A stretch of 64,000 nt of DNA from Metabacillus_B sp050107715 (GTDB lineage Bacteria; Bacillota; Bacilli; Bacillales; Bacillaceae), in NCBI RefSeq assembly GCF_050107715.1, contig NZ_JBNILN010000001.1, positions 434,001-498,000 on the forward strand, given 5' to 3'. The position numbers and the translations under genes are program-made. Positions 1 to 7,950 of this stretch are shown here, one piece after another (within the stretch, counting starts at the first letter, position 1; each line of letters begins with the position of its first letter). The notes below the pieces were generated by a model. That model was not told where the DNA came from. It ran no database searches and was given only the letters and a program-made list of their open reading frames with translations.

Positions 1-352
1 ACGGCGGCTCGCTGTTTTGCCTGGCCTGCTCTGGAATGGGGTTTCCTCCCGCTTCAATCCGCATCAGCTCATCCCCCTGGGCCGCTACTCTTGCCATGCC
101 GTCCAGCCAGTCCTGATACCCCTGCTGGGCGAATTCCTGAACTCTTCTTGAAAGATGCTTCAAATCGACGTCTGCCCGGGCTTCTGTTGTATCAATGGTC
201 AAAGTGCCTGGAATCGTTTCGATTGACAGGTCGGCCTTTGGCTGGCGAATGGAGAGATCAGCCTTTGGCTGCTGCTGCTCCATTTTTCCTTGGATAGTCG
301 TTAAACTGATTTTCCCTTGTGTGCTCTCAAGCCGGATTTGCGGAATCTGCAT
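1..352 (-). CDS. yviE: YviE-like flagellar-operon protein (5' part only, runs off the left edge)
   Basis: The first 117 codons are visible; the gene continues beyond the left edge. The start is an ATG at 352 preceded by AGGAGCTG. The visible protein begins MQIPQIRLES and has a short internal repeat, QPKADLSI occurring twice, then a charged helical stretch. In B. subtilis the gene after flgL is yviE (DUF6470), followed by fliW and csrA, and both sequence character and position fit that family. Its molecular function is not established. It lies downstream of flgL and is probably co-transcribed, although a weak hairpin sits in between. Assignment rests mainly on synteny plus the recognisable N-terminus. 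Confidence 0.8.
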   Translation of the reverse strand, partial: MQIPQIRLESTQGKISLTTIQGKMEQQQPKADLSIRQPKADLSIETIPGTLTIDTTEARADVDLKHLSRRVQEFAQQGYQDWLDGMARVAAQGDELMRIEAGGNPIPEQARQNSEPP

Positions 353-368
353 GTAGATCAGCTCCTAA

Positions 369-400
369 ATGAAAAGCTGCCTTTTAAGAAAGACAGCTTT
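369..400 (-). terminator. Possible weak terminator or processing hairpin after flgL
   Basis: Read on the minus strand, an AAAGCTG arm pairs with CAGCTTT across a loop of about 14 nt and is followed by TTTTCATTTA. The loop is long and the T-run broken, so it may only attenuate read-through into yviE. Confidence 0.35.
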
Positions 401-404
401 GGTT

Positions 405-1301
405 TTATCTGAGAAAGTCCATTAATGTAGGCTGGATGATTCGGGAGCTCACACTGAGTGCAGCACGGTGGACGCTTTCCTGCATTTTCAACTCTGTGAT
501 GACCCGTTCGATATCCGCATCTTCATTGTCGGAAAGGACACGGTTTGCTGTTACTTCCTGCTGTCCGATGCGGTCGTCAATTAATTCAAGTCGGTTGTAC
601 CTGGCTCCGAGAACCGCCCGTTCGGCGTTCAATGTATCAAAATGCTGATCCATTTTGCCAAGCAGCTCATCAGAGTTCGACATGTCCGCATTGTTGATGG
701 CGTCTTCTATGCTCTTTAAAGTCGCAAACAGATTGTCTCCGCCTACTTCGCCACCGAAGGCTTTTAATGGGTTGGTGTTCACTTCGAGCTGAACCCCGTT
801 GGAAATCGCGATCTTAACCTGATTCGTATTCGGAGCAAAGGTGACCGTTCCATCCGGATTGACCGTTGCCGGCGGCTTGTTCGTTGCATCCCCGTTAAAG
901 ATGTAGCGTCCCGCTACCTGGGTATTGACGACACTCGCCAAGTCTTCCTTCAGCTGCCCGATTTCCGCACCGATCGCTTTTAAATCCTCGGCACTGTTTG
1001 TTCCGTTTTTCGCCTGAAGAAAGAGCTCCCGGGCACGCTGAAACACCTGAGTTGCGTGTTCAATCCCGCCTTCTGAATTTTCCATCCACTGATACGCTTC
1101 GGAAAGATTCCGTTTGTACTGCTCAACCTCTGTCAGCCCGGTCCGGTACTGCATGCCCTTCATCGCGATAACAGGGTCATCAGAGGGCTTGGTGATTTTT
1201 TTGCCTGTCGAAAGCTGATCCTGCAGGTTTCCCATGCGATCATAGCTCGAGCTAAGGTGGCGGAGTGAATTATTGGCTAGCATTCCTTGTGTTACGCGCA
1301 T
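405..1301 (-). CDS. flgL: Flagellar hook-associated protein 3 (FlgL, hook-filament junction)
   Basis: FlgL forms the second junction ring between hook and flagellin filament. The 298 residues equal the length of B. subtilis FlgL. The N-terminus (MRVTQGMLANNSLRHLSSSYDR) and the C-terminal coiled coil, ending near SSRIIQPTLMDFLR, are the flagellin-like helices that pack in the export channel; the middle is the variable exposed domain. The ATG at 1301 has TAGGTG upstream and follows the flgK stop by 10 nt, so translation is probably coupled. It belongs to the flgM-flgN-flgK-flgL run and is presumably expressed from the SigD promoter before flgM. No irregularity was seen. Confidence 0.97.
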   Translation of the reverse strand: MRVTQGMLANNSLRHLSSSYDRMGNLQDQLSTGKKITKPSDDPVIAMKGMQYRTGLTEVEQYKRNLSEAYQWMENSEGGIEHATQVFQRARELFLQAKNGTNSAEDLKAIGAEIGQLKEDLASVVNTQVAGRYIFNGDATNKPPATVNPDGTVTFAPNTNQVKIAISNGVQLEVNTNPLKAFGGEVGGDNLFATLKSIEDAINNADMSNSDELLGKMDQHFDTLNAERAVLGARYNRLELIDDRIGQQEVTANRVLSDNEDADIERVITELKMQESVHRAALSVSSRIIQPTLMDFLR

Positions 1302-1311
1302 GTTCGTTCAC

Positions 1312-2826
1312 CTACAATCCCATTTTATTGATAATCGTATCCAGCAGCTCATCCTGCATTGTAATCATGCGGGCAGATGCGTTATACGCATGCTGGAACT
1401 GAATCATATTCGTCATTTCCTCATCCAGGGAGACTGCGCTGACCGATTGGCGGCGGAGCTCGACGGAATCTTTAAGGATGGTGCTGTTGCTCAGCATCCG
1501 GTTTGCTTCCTGAGCCTGTACGGCCATATTTCCGATCATGCCCTCGTAAAAATTCTGAATGGTCGTGCTCTTCCCATTGATGGAAATGGTCCCGTTTTTC
1601 ACTTCGCCTAATGCAATCGCGTTGTCCCCATTTCCAATCTGGCCGGAAGCCTTGCTGGAAGCAGCAATGTAATCAGGAGATTCCATGATCTTAGCTGAAA
1701 GCTGCAGGCTTTCGGATGCCCCTTTGCCGCCCGTGTAAGTGAAGAAGTCCACTCCCGTTCCATCTGCTTTTGGAGGGGTTTCAAAATGCTTCAGGTTATA
1801 TCCATCGCTGTGGACTTTATTAAACTCCGCAGCAAACGATTCCGCGAGGCTGTCAAGGTCGTTCAGCATCTCTGTGTAGACCCCTTTTTCGTCTCCGTTA
1901 TCGATGTAGCCATGAGTGTTGGCGAGACCCTGGATCTTACCGGTGTTTTGAAGGTCCGTCAAATTAATAGCCGTCCCGTTCAGGCTGATGCCGGACACTA
2001 GCCCGTCCTGGTAATTAACAGCCACTGTGGAAGCCGAGGTCCCGTCGACAAGCTTGCCGAGTGAAGCTCCATCCTTGCCGACGATTTCAATGACAGCCAT
2101 TCCTTCGGCGATCGGCAGGGCATTTCCACCGCTTTTCTTCGGCTCGCCTACTTTGATCGGAACTAAAGAGGAGAGCTCATCGATAATGCGGTCCCGCTCA
2201 TCATACAGATCGTTTGGAAGATAGCCGTGCGGTTCAATTTCTGAAATCTGCTTATTGATATTGCCGAGCTGGGCGGCAAGGGACTGAACCTGCTTCGCGG
2301 ACAGATCCAGCTCGCTTTTCATGTCTTCCTGCACTTGTTTTAAGGAGGTTGATAAATATTTAATAGTTTCAGCTACAGCCGTTCCCCGTTCCTTTACTAC
2401 AGAACGGGCACCTGAATTGGTGGGATTCGCTGCAAGATCCTGAAGCGATTGCCAGAACCGGTCCAGTGTTTTCGATAAGCCGGTCTCAGAAGGCTCGTTC
2501 ATGATCTCTTCCATTTTTTCAAGCGCCTGGGCACGCGCATTGTAATAGCCCGTCTTTGTATTCTCGCCTCTGAACTGAACGTCCAAAAAGCTATCGCGCA
2601 CCCGTTCAACGGTAGCCGCTTCCACTCCTGTTCCAAGCTGTCCAGCGATGGCTGGATTTTCAAGGCCGGGATACGGGAAAGGCTGGGTGGCTTCAAATGA
2701 TACACGCTGGCGCGTATAGCCTGGTGTATTCGCATTGGAAATGTTGTGTCCGGTCGTGTAAAGAGCGGATTGCTGTGCGGACATGCCGCGTTTTGATATT
2801 TCGAGCCCTGCAAAGGTTGAACCCAT
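1312..2826 (-). CDS. flgK: Flagellar hook-associated protein 1 (FlgK)
   Basis: FlgK is the first junction ring on the hook. The 504 residues match the family (about 507 in B. subtilis). The N-terminus has the rod/hook signature around residues 5-40, including QSALYTTGHNISNANTPGYTR less the usual variation, and the C-terminal 40 residues (SLDEEMTNMIQFQHAYNASA and the following heptads) form the matching terminal helix. The central part is an insertion domain exposed on the hook. It lies directly downstream of flgN, whose product is its export chaperone in the family, and 10 nt upstream of flgL. Confidence 0.97.
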   Translation of the reverse strand: MGSTFAGLEISKRGMSAQQSALYTTGHNISNANTPGYTRQRVSFEATQPFPYPGLENPAIAGQLGTGVEAATVERVRDSFLDVQFRGENTKTGYYNARAQALEKMEEIMNEPSETGLSKTLDRFWQSLQDLAANPTNSGARSVVKERGTAVAETIKYLSTSLKQVQEDMKSELDLSAKQVQSLAAQLGNINKQISEIEPHGYLPNDLYDERDRIIDELSSLVPIKVGEPKKSGGNALPIAEGMAVIEIVGKDGASLGKLVDGTSASTVAVNYQDGLVSGISLNGTAINLTDLQNTGKIQGLANTHGYIDNGDEKGVYTEMLNDLDSLAESFAAEFNKVHSDGYNLKHFETPPKADGTGVDFFTYTGGKGASESLQLSAKIMESPDYIAASSKASGQIGNGDNAIALGEVKNGTISINGKSTTIQNFYEGMIGNMAVQAQEANRMLSNSTILKDSVELRRQSVSAVSLDEEMTNMIQFQHAYNASARMITMQDELLDTIINKMGL

Positions 2827-2844
2827 CTTTGATCTCCTCCGTGA

Positions 2845-3327
2845 TTATGCTTTCGAATCAAAGAGGGATCTTCGATTCGGTTCCGTTTTTTTCATTGCAT
2901 CTGGCCGCTGATAGTTCGGGGTCTGTTCTCTCGGCAGCAGCATGTCCAGAGACATCGTGACAAACTGAAGGGCCTGCTGGGTCATTTGCTGGTTCAGCTG
3001 GTTCGCTGCCTTCAGCTTGTCCAGGACTTCGGTAAAATCGTCCTTTAACCCGTTCAGGCGCTCCTTATCCGTTCCTTCTGCTTTTTCCGCGCATGCACGA
3101 AGCGTCAGATCTGTGTGCCTTCCGAGAAACAGGGAAGCCTCGGTGATCCGTTCTGCTTCCGTCTGTTTAATGGCCTGCACCAGAAGCTGTTCCTGCTGCA
3201 ATACTTTCTTGAGCTCTTCCGTTTGATTGTGCTTCAGATGCTCTGTTTTATCCAGAGCTGTCTGATATAAGTCCAGATGCAGCTCAAGGAGCCTCTCTAG
3301 TGCCAGTATGAGCTTGCCTGCATGCAT
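2845..3327 (-). CDS. flgN: FlgN-type export chaperone for FlgK/FlgL
   Basis: A 160-residue, almost wholly helical protein beginning MHAGKLILALERLLELHLDLY, the FlgN family pattern (B. subtilis YvyG, 160 aa). In the family it keeps hook-associated proteins unfolded and delivers them to the flagellar export gate. It sits between flgM and flgK, the standard Bacillus order, with an 18-nt gap to flgK. Its C-terminal 40 residues are basic and unstructured-looking. There is no cysteine-rich or membrane segment, consistent with a cytosolic chaperone. Confidence 0.93.
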   Translation of the reverse strand: MHAGKLILALERLLELHLDLYQTALDKTEHLKHNQTEELKKVLQQEQLLVQAIKQTEAERITEASLFLGRHTDLTLRACAEKAEGTDKERLNGLKDDFTEVLDKLKAANQLNQQMTQQALQFVTMSLDMLLPREQTPNYQRPDAMKKTEPNRRSLFDSKA

Positions 3328-3342
3328 GGCGGTTCCTCCCTC

Positions 3343-3606
3343 TTAGTGCTGTTTATAATAGTCCGCAAATTTGCGGGCAATTTCCTTCGGATTGATTTCA
3401 TACGTGCCATTTTCGATTTTCGCTTTCAGCTGGTCCACTTTTTCCTGTCTTGCTTCAGCGATCTTATTCGTTGATTGAAGCTCCTTTGCTGCGCTGGAGA
3501 TTTCAATTTTGTCCTGCTTTGCCTGAACCTGGCCTGCCCTCTCCACCTGACTGTCCTTGCGCTTGTAAGGATTGATTCCGTTGACACTATAGTTATTGAT
3601 TTTCAT
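3343..3606 (-). CDS. flgM: Anti-sigma factor FlgM
   Basis: FlgM holds SigD inactive until the hook is complete. I place the start at the ATG at 3606, which has GGAGGCGG upstream and gives an 87-residue protein beginning MKINNYSVNGINPYK, as in B. subtilis (88 aa); a longer reading frame adds five residues without a ribosome site. The C-terminal helices (KVDQLKAKIENGTYEINPK and onward) are the sigma-binding part. It lies between yvyF and flgN, with a SigD-like promoter immediately upstream, so it is probably part of the usual SigD feedback loop. Confidence 0.95.
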   Translation of the reverse strand: MKINNYSVNGINPYKRKDSQVERAGQVQAKQDKIEISSAAKELQSTNKIAEARQEKVDQLKAKIENGTYEINPKEIARKFADYYKQH

Positions 3607-3651
3607 GCTTACCGCCTCCATCCATTAGAGTTAACGTGCTTTCTACCGTTC

Positions 3652-3678
3652 TTATCGTCTATTCTATCCGGTAGTTTA
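3652..3678 (-). promoter_or_regulatory. SigD-type (flagellar) promoter before flgM
   Basis: On the minus strand TAAA is followed by exactly 15 nt and then GACGATAA. The SigD consensus is TAAA-N15-GCCGATAT, so the -35 matches fully and the -10 matches 6 of 8. It lies 46 nt upstream of the flgM start, at the end of yvyF, where B. subtilis also has a SigD promoter. Confidence 0.65.
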
Positions 3679-3686
3679 TAGTATTT

Positions 3687-4103
3687 TCAATTTTTGGGAG
3701 TAAAGGAGTAGAACGTTTTTTGACTGTTCTGGGCCATTTGACGCTGATGCTCCTCCTCACGTTGGAGCCTGCCCAGCTGATCATGCAGGTCTTTCGTACA
3801 GGATTGGCAAATCTTCCCTTCCCTGATTGCCCCTCCGCATTTGTCACATGGGTAGCCGAGATTTGGAAAATTTGAGAGCTGCAGCCTTCCGAGCCGGATG
3901 AACTTTAAGATCATCTCCTCCGGTACACCCGTTCCTTCCACAACCTCTTCAAGCTTCGCCTTCCGGTTTTCCCGCTTTCTTAAAAAGCTGTACACCGTTT
4001 CAAACTGCTTTTCTTCTATTTTATAGCAATCCGCGCATACTGTGCGAAATTGTGTCTGGACATAGAGAGCATTGCATTTCGGGCAATTCGCTAACTCATT
4101 CAT
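3687..4103 (-). CDS. yvyF: YvyF flagellar-operon zinc-ribbon protein
   Basis: A 138-residue protein with two zinc-binding ends: CPKCNALY ... CADCYK near the N-terminus (residues 8-31) and CDKCGGAIREGKICQSC near residues 84-101. Between them is a helical segment that looks like a small winged-helix or HTH (KLEEVVEGTGVPEEMILKFI). Length and arrangement match YvyF (TIGR03826 group) of Bacillus, which lies between comFC and flgM. Its precise role is not known; a regulatory role in flagellar gene expression has been suggested for the family. It could share a transcript with comF or use its own promoter in the 58-nt gap. Confidence 0.9.
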   Translation of the reverse strand: MNELANCPKCNALYVQTQFRTVCADCYKIEEKQFETVYSFLRKRENRKAKLEEVVEGTGVPEEMILKFIRLGRLQLSNFPNLGYPCDKCGGAIREGKICQSCTKDLHDQLGRLQREEEHQRQMAQNSQKTFYSFTPKN

Positions 4104-4161
4104 TGTACATTCTCCTCATGATCTTACTCTACCTGTAATATCGGAAGAAGGAGAAAAACCT

Positions 4162-4842
4162 TTAGCCCCTGATCAACGTAAGAGAGGAAATGTCTTGAGC
4201 ACCGGCTTTTTTAAGTAGCTTTGCTGCCTGGTAAACAGTGTTTCCTGTTGTATAGATGTCATCGATGATCACGATGTAGAGGTTCTTTACGGTCACTTCC
4301 GGATTTAAAGCAAATAGCGGGGCACCGGCCAGCCGTTCCTTTCTCGATTTTTTCGACTGCTTTTCCGATGTGAGCCTGATGAATGGATGAACGATGGGAC
4401 GTCGAATGCACCCTGCGATTAACTCGGCCTGGTTAAACCCTCTTTCCTGCAGCCGTTCTGCTGAGAGCGGAATGGGAACAAGCACGGCCTTGCGGGGAAT
4501 TTTTCTTGCCGCTGTGCGGATGTCCTGTTCGAAAAGACGGATGATCTCTGCATCACCTCTGAATTTGAAGCGGTTCATCACTTCCTTCATGGTTTCTGTA
4601 TAAGAGTAGATAGACCGGTTCTCCTTTAAAATACCCTCTTCCCTTTCGTTCCATCTGACGCAGTCTGTACAAAGGCTCTCACTATCCATCGGCCGGCCGC
4701 ATTTCGCACACACCGGGCCCGTTATTTTCGTCATTTTTTCCAGGCAGGGAGAGCACGCCACAGGATCGGGATCTGTTCCAAGCAGCATCCCCCATGTGAC
4801 CTGCTCCTGCATTTTACTGTGGCAGAGGATACACCAGCTCAT
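4162..4842 (-). CDS. comFC: ComFC, competence phosphoribosyltransferase-like protein
   Basis: 226 residues. The N-terminal 65 residues carry a four-cysteine zinc region (CSPCLEKM, CAKCGRPM, CTDC). The C-terminal half is a PRTase fold with the PRPP loop IIDDIYTTGNT at about residues 190-202. ComFC/GntX proteins are needed for handling incoming single-stranded DNA in transformation; they act in the cytosol with ComFA. The start codon overlaps the comFA stop by 4 nt, so the two are translationally coupled. comFB, present between them in B. subtilis, is absent. Confidence 0.95.
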   Translation of the reverse strand: MSWCILCHSKMQEQVTWGMLLGTDPDPVACSPCLEKMTKITGPVCAKCGRPMDSESLCTDCVRWNEREEGILKENRSIYSYTETMKEVMNRFKFRGDAEIIRLFEQDIRTAARKIPRKAVLVPIPLSAERLQERGFNQAELIAGCIRRPIVHPFIRLTSEKQSKKSRKERLAGAPLFALNPEVTVKNLYIVIIDDIYTTGNTVYQAAKLLKKAGAQDISSLTLIRG

Positions 4843-6176
4843 CGGGCTGCTTCGCGATTCATGTTGAGTATATGCATTCTCGCTTCAAGCATCGCGTTTG
4901 TTTTCCCGTGATGAAAAAAGACGATGTCTCCATCCGGAAAGTCTTTATGCCGGCCCACCCTGCCGGCTATTTGCACGAGGGCGCTCTCGGTGAAAATCTC
5001 CTCCTCCGCTCCGAGAACCGCAGCATCCGCTCTTGGAACTGTCACTCCCCGTTCGAGAATAGTGGTCGTGACAATGATTGGAGAAATTCCATCCCGGAAC
5101 CGCTGGACTTTTTCTTTGCGGGCGGGATCCTCAGAGTGGACCCCTTCAATGGAGGGATGAAGCGCTTGAAGAATGGATGTCACTTGCGTAAGAACCTGGA
5201 TACTCGGTACGAAAAGAAAAGCCTGCTTTTCATTGTCTAAATGATTTGTGATCCATTTTAATAGAGGCTTCGGAAGCTTATTCTTTTGAAGCGTCCCCTT
5301 CCACCTCCCAATCCATTGAAAACGGGGAACCGGCAGAGGATGGCCATGGTATCTGGCGGGGATCCTAACAGAGGGGAGTTTTTTGGAATGGGCCCGTTTT
5401 TGCATGTCCCGGGATGGGGTAGCGGTCAGATAAATGAGCGCACTCTCCGGCTTGCGCGCTTTCTGAACAGCGGCATTCAGCGTCTCGTCCATCGAGAAAG
5501 GAAAGGCATCCACCTCATCAATAATGATGCAATCAAACGTTTGTTTAAACCGGAAAAGCTGATGGACCGTGGATAGAAGGAGGAGGGAGGATTTGCAGCG
5601 GTCCTCGCTTCCGCCGTACAACGCAGCAGCATCGGCATTCGGAAAAGCCTTTTTAAAACGCGGATATAACTCGAGCACCACATCCGTTCTCGGTGTGGCA
5701 AGGCAAATCCGCTTGTTTTGTTTCAGCGCTTCTTCAATGCCCTGGAATAGAATTTCCGTTTTCCCCGCTCCGCACACGGCCCAGACGAGGAGCTCTGACC
5801 GATTCTCCATCGCCTCCATAATACGATTCGATGCATTGCTTTGAAGAGGAGAAAGCGTGCCGGTCCAGTCTAGTCCTGAGCCAGACTCGATAACCGGAGG
5901 ATCCCCAATCCAGCTATAAAGCGTTTCACACTCACTGACCCGCCCCATCATGATGCAGGACCGGCAGTAGGTGCAGAGCCTGCCGCATTTGGCACAGTGG
6001 AAGGAAGCGAATAAATGACGCTGGTTATTGAGGCAGCGTGCGCATTGGAATCTACCTTTTGTTCCTGTGAGGCCTCTCTCTTTTTGGATGTTTTCGTTAT
6101 CGTGCATTTCTAAGGGGAATGGAATTTCGGAGGCAAGAAGGTGGCGGCCGAAGAGGTGGTGCTGTAGTGAGGACAT
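4839..6176 (-). CDS. comFA: ComFA, ATP-dependent DNA-uptake helicase/translocase
   Basis: 445 residues, superfamily 2 helicase. A cysteine cluster (C45, C48, C61, C64, C68, C71, C74) forms the family zinc finger. Walker A is GAGKT at 136-140, the DEVD box is near 220, and TATPS (motif III) follows. The C-terminal domain ends with the motif VI region QIAGRVGRHKDFPDG. ComFA sits on the inner membrane face and pulls transforming ssDNA through ComEC. The ATG at 6176 has AAGGAG 7 nt upstream. A promoter with a ComK-like site lies directly upstream. It is the first gene of comFA-comFC. Confidence 0.97.
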   Translation of the reverse strand: MSSLQHHLFGRHLLASEIPFPLEMHDNENIQKERGLTGTKGRFQCARCLNNQRHLFASFHCAKCGRLCTYCRSCIMMGRVSECETLYSWIGDPPVIESGSGLDWTGTLSPLQSNASNRIMEAMENRSELLVWAVCGAGKTEILFQGIEEALKQNKRICLATPRTDVVLELYPRFKKAFPNADAAALYGGSEDRCKSSLLLLSTVHQLFRFKQTFDCIIIDEVDAFPFSMDETLNAAVQKARKPESALIYLTATPSRDMQKRAHSKKLPSVRIPARYHGHPLPVPRFQWIGRWKGTLQKNKLPKPLLKWITNHLDNEKQAFLFVPSIQVLTQVTSILQALHPSIEGVHSEDPARKEKVQRFRDGISPIIVTTTILERGVTVPRADAAVLGAEEEIFTESALVQIAGRVGRHKDFPDGDIVFFHHGKTNAMLEARMHILNMNREAAR

Positions 6177-6198
6177 TGTTTTACTCCTTTTTCCTTTT

Positions 6199-6228
6199 AT
6201 TATGAACAGAAGGAGAGACCATTGTCTA
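6199..6228 (-). promoter_or_regulatory. SigA-type promoter of comFA-comFC
   Basis: On the minus strand TAGACA (5/6 to TTGACA), an 18-nt spacer, and CATAAT (5/6 to TATAAT), ending 22 nt before the comFA start. It is placed correctly for a short leader that includes the AAGGAG ribosome site. Confidence 0.5.
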
Positions 6229-6234
6229 ACCTGT

Positions 6235-6267
6235 AAAAAGATATTATTAGGCAGTAAATTAAATTTT
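6235..6267. promoter_or_regulatory. Candidate ComK box (two AT boxes) upstream of the comF promoter
   Basis: Two imperfect copies of AAAA-N5-TTTT: AAAA-N5-TTAT at 6235-6247 and TAAA-N5-TTTT at 6255-6267, each 7 of 8 matches, about one helical turn apart and just upstream of the -35. ComK sites in B. subtilis have this form and place. AT-rich DNA makes chance matches easy, so this is a candidate only. Confidence 0.4.
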
Positions 6268-6349
6268 CTAGTGTACTAATTGGTGTATTAATCTTTAGTT
6301 GTGACATAAAATAAAGTACAAAATAAAGTACTCTTTGGAGTTGACGAAA

Positions 6350-6499
6350 ATGAAAAAACTAATGCCCATGATTGATCCTAGAAGCTTGGATATGATGATC
6401 GATGCTGAAGCGGATGCTAGCAAGCAGCGAAATGAAAGTGCTCTTCGAAAATCAAAAGAGTTACTAAAAAAATTAAAGGCTAGGAGTGGCCGCTCCTAG
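6350..6499 (+). CDS. Small hypothetical protein, 49 aa
   Basis: ATG at 6350 with TTTGGAG 7-8 nt upstream, giving MKKLMPMIDPRSLDMMID and a lysine-rich helical tail ending LLKKLKARSGRS. No transmembrane segment or known motif; the sequence would form one amphipathic helix. It is the only plus-strand gene in this AT-rich insertion, divergent from comFA and convergent with the 58-aa gene. The two stop codons meet inside one palindrome that could terminate both. I do not recognise a family. The ribosome site and helix make translation plausible, not certain. Confidence 0.45.
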   Translation: MKKLMPMIDPRSLDMMIDAEADASKQRNESALRKSKELLKKLKARSGRS

Positions 6500-6501
6500 C
6501 C
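6478..6501. terminator. Shared bidirectional hairpin between two convergent small genes
   Basis: GGCTAGGAG (6478-6486) pairs perfectly with CTCCTAGCC (6493-6501) around a 6-nt loop. It contains the stop codons of both the plus-strand 49-aa gene and the minus-strand 58-aa gene. T-runs are short, so termination may be inefficient. Confidence 0.5.
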
Positions 6502-6672
6502 TTGATCATTCATAGGTTTTCTATTATTTGTTATCGATAGTTTGCTTTTTCTCATTTTAACCGCTCGTGCAAGAATTTCTTCATTTCTTTTTTTACTAAT
6601 TGTTTGTTCTTCTAAGATTAATTCCTCTAGAGTTTTATTCCATTCCAAGGCAGCTTTTAATTTACTCAACAT
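6496..6672 (-). CDS. Small hypothetical helical protein, 58 aa
   Basis: ATG at 6672 preceded by AGGGG, overlapping the end of the 350-aa gene by 11 nt in another frame, which suggests coupled translation. The protein (MLSKLKAALEWNKTLEELIL at the start) is charged and helical, with a basic C-terminus (KMRKSKLSITNNRK). No membrane segment or recognised domain. It probably forms an operon with the upstream membrane coiled-coil protein and may be its small partner, which is inference from overlap alone. Confidence 0.5.
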   Translation of the reverse strand: MLSKLKAALEWNKTLEELILEEQTISKKRNEEILARAVKMRKSKLSITNNRKPMNDQG

Positions 6673-7714
6673 TTTCAGCCCCTTTTAATCGATTTTTTAT
6701 CTCGTCAACAGAATGTTGGATTAGCAAACAAGTCCAAAATAAATTAAATGTGGATTCTATCTTAATTTTAGCCGTTTTATTTAACTCATGCAATTCGTTG
6801 TTCAGTATTTCAATGTCTTCATCCGATAAATGAAGCTGAACCACTATTTTTTTATTCAAAGAAATAGGGATTAACTTTGCTACTGTACTTTCTCCAAAAG
6901 CAGTTTTCCCTTTATAGGTATGCGCTCTATTGATCACATTACTTTTTTCTTTCATTATAATCTGTTTTTCCATTAAATGTTCATTAACTCCACTTGAAGT
7001 TAAGTATTCATATTCATTTTTTCTATTCAATTGATAAACAGAGTAATCATAATCGAAATTCATTTCCCTTAATACATCAGAATGGAAATCTTTATCCACA
7101 AACATTTGCATGTTGCGCTGCGAATTTCGAACGATACTGCTATAAACCTCTTTTTCTTTTTGAGTAACCTTTAGGGCCTGTTCCAGCTCTTCCATTACAG
7201 TTTTCACAGCCGAATCATCCTGCTGGTTCTTTTGAAGCTCGTCCCTTAGCATATCCAACTGGTTTTTCAGATCTTGAATATCCTCATTTTTCGAATCAAT
7301 TGTTTGTTCTAACCCGTATATGTAAGTTTTATGTTCATTTATACGCGATTCGGTGGATGTATAATATTTCTCCGTAATATTTGGAATTTTTAATTCCTCT
7401 TTCAATTTTTCGAAAGAAAATAATTGGTCATCAATTAGATTAATGAAGGCCTCATACTCTTCTTTTCTATATTTTTCGAATGCTCCTAAATTAAAAAACT
7501 CATTACCGGGAACAGTCATTATTTTTAAAGTCTCTCTCCTCCAATACAATACCGCTGAAACAGACATGCAGAATAGGAAGAAAACCTTTGCCTCACTATT
7601 GAAAGCATTGAAAGGATAGTATGGAATCCATAGGGAGCCACTTGTAATAAATGGGAGAAAAAACTTCCCCCTGAAAATATAATTCCTCATGTTTCGGACT
7701 AAGTATTTTCCCAT
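6662..7714 (-). CDS. Hypothetical membrane-anchored coiled-coil protein, 350 aa
   Basis: Two hydrophobic segments lie near residues 17-35 and 43-59, followed by a long charged region. Residues about 120-190 form a strong coiled coil (SKNEDIQDLKNQLDMLRDEL region), then come a mixed domain and a helical C-terminus. I recognise no family. The DNA is visibly more AT-rich than its neighbours. No clear Shine-Dalgarno precedes the ATG at 7714; a second ATG eight codons on is no better, so the start is uncertain. It overlaps the 58-aa gene and is preceded by a 32-aa frame. Topology suggests a membrane-tethered cytoplasmic sensor or scaffold, but nothing in the sequence shows a function. Confidence 0.7.
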   Translation of the reverse strand: MGKYLVRNMRNYIFRGKFFLPFITSGSLWIPYYPFNAFNSEAKVFFLFCMSVSAVLYWRRETLKIMTVPGNEFFNLGAFEKYRKEEYEAFINLIDDQLFSFEKLKEELKIPNITEKYYTSTESRINEHKTYIYGLEQTIDSKNEDIQDLKNQLDMLRDELQKNQQDDSAVKTVMEELEQALKVTQKEKEVYSSIVRNSQRNMQMFVDKDFHSDVLREMNFDYDYSVYQLNRKNEYEYLTSSGVNEHLMEKQIIMKEKSNVINRAHTYKGKTAFGESTVAKLIPISLNKKIVVQLHLSDEDIEILNNELHELNKTAKIKIESTFNLFWTCLLIQHSVDEIKNRLKGAENVE

Positions 7715-7737
7715 GTTTTTGATGGTTAAGGATGTGC

Positions 7738-7836
7738 TTAACTTTTTTTCAGTAGACTGAAAGCCTTTTTTAGATTGCTTATATAGGGATCAGCATCTTT
7801 TACTAGCAATTCTAAATAATCATCTGGCTTTCTCAT
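7738..7836 (-). CDS. Very small hypothetical protein, 32 aa
   Basis: ATG at 7836 with GGGGTGG about 8 nt upstream, giving MRKPDDYLELLVKDADPYIS and a short lysine-rich tail. It ends 23 nt before the 350-aa gene starts, in the same direction, so it would be first in that operon; it may also act as a leader peptide. The composition resembles the 49-aa protein across the insertion (acidic start, basic helical end). No family recognised. Confidence 0.35.
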   Translation of the reverse strand: MRKPDDYLELLVKDADPYISNLKKAFSLLKKS

Positions 7837-7910
7837 GCTCTAATCCACCCCGAGTTTGAATTGTCAAGGTAATTATACAATATACGGAAAATAATAAACA
7901 TTTTTTTACA

Positions 7911-7946
7911 CAAAAACAAAAAACAACCAGCCAAAGACTGATTGTT
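7911..7946 (-). terminator. Terminator of degV
   Basis: On the minus strand AACAATCAG pairs with CTGGTTGTT (one G-T pair), 7-nt loop, followed by TTTTTGTTTTT. It starts right after the degV stop codon. Confidence 0.85.
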
Positions 7947-7950
7947 TTCG

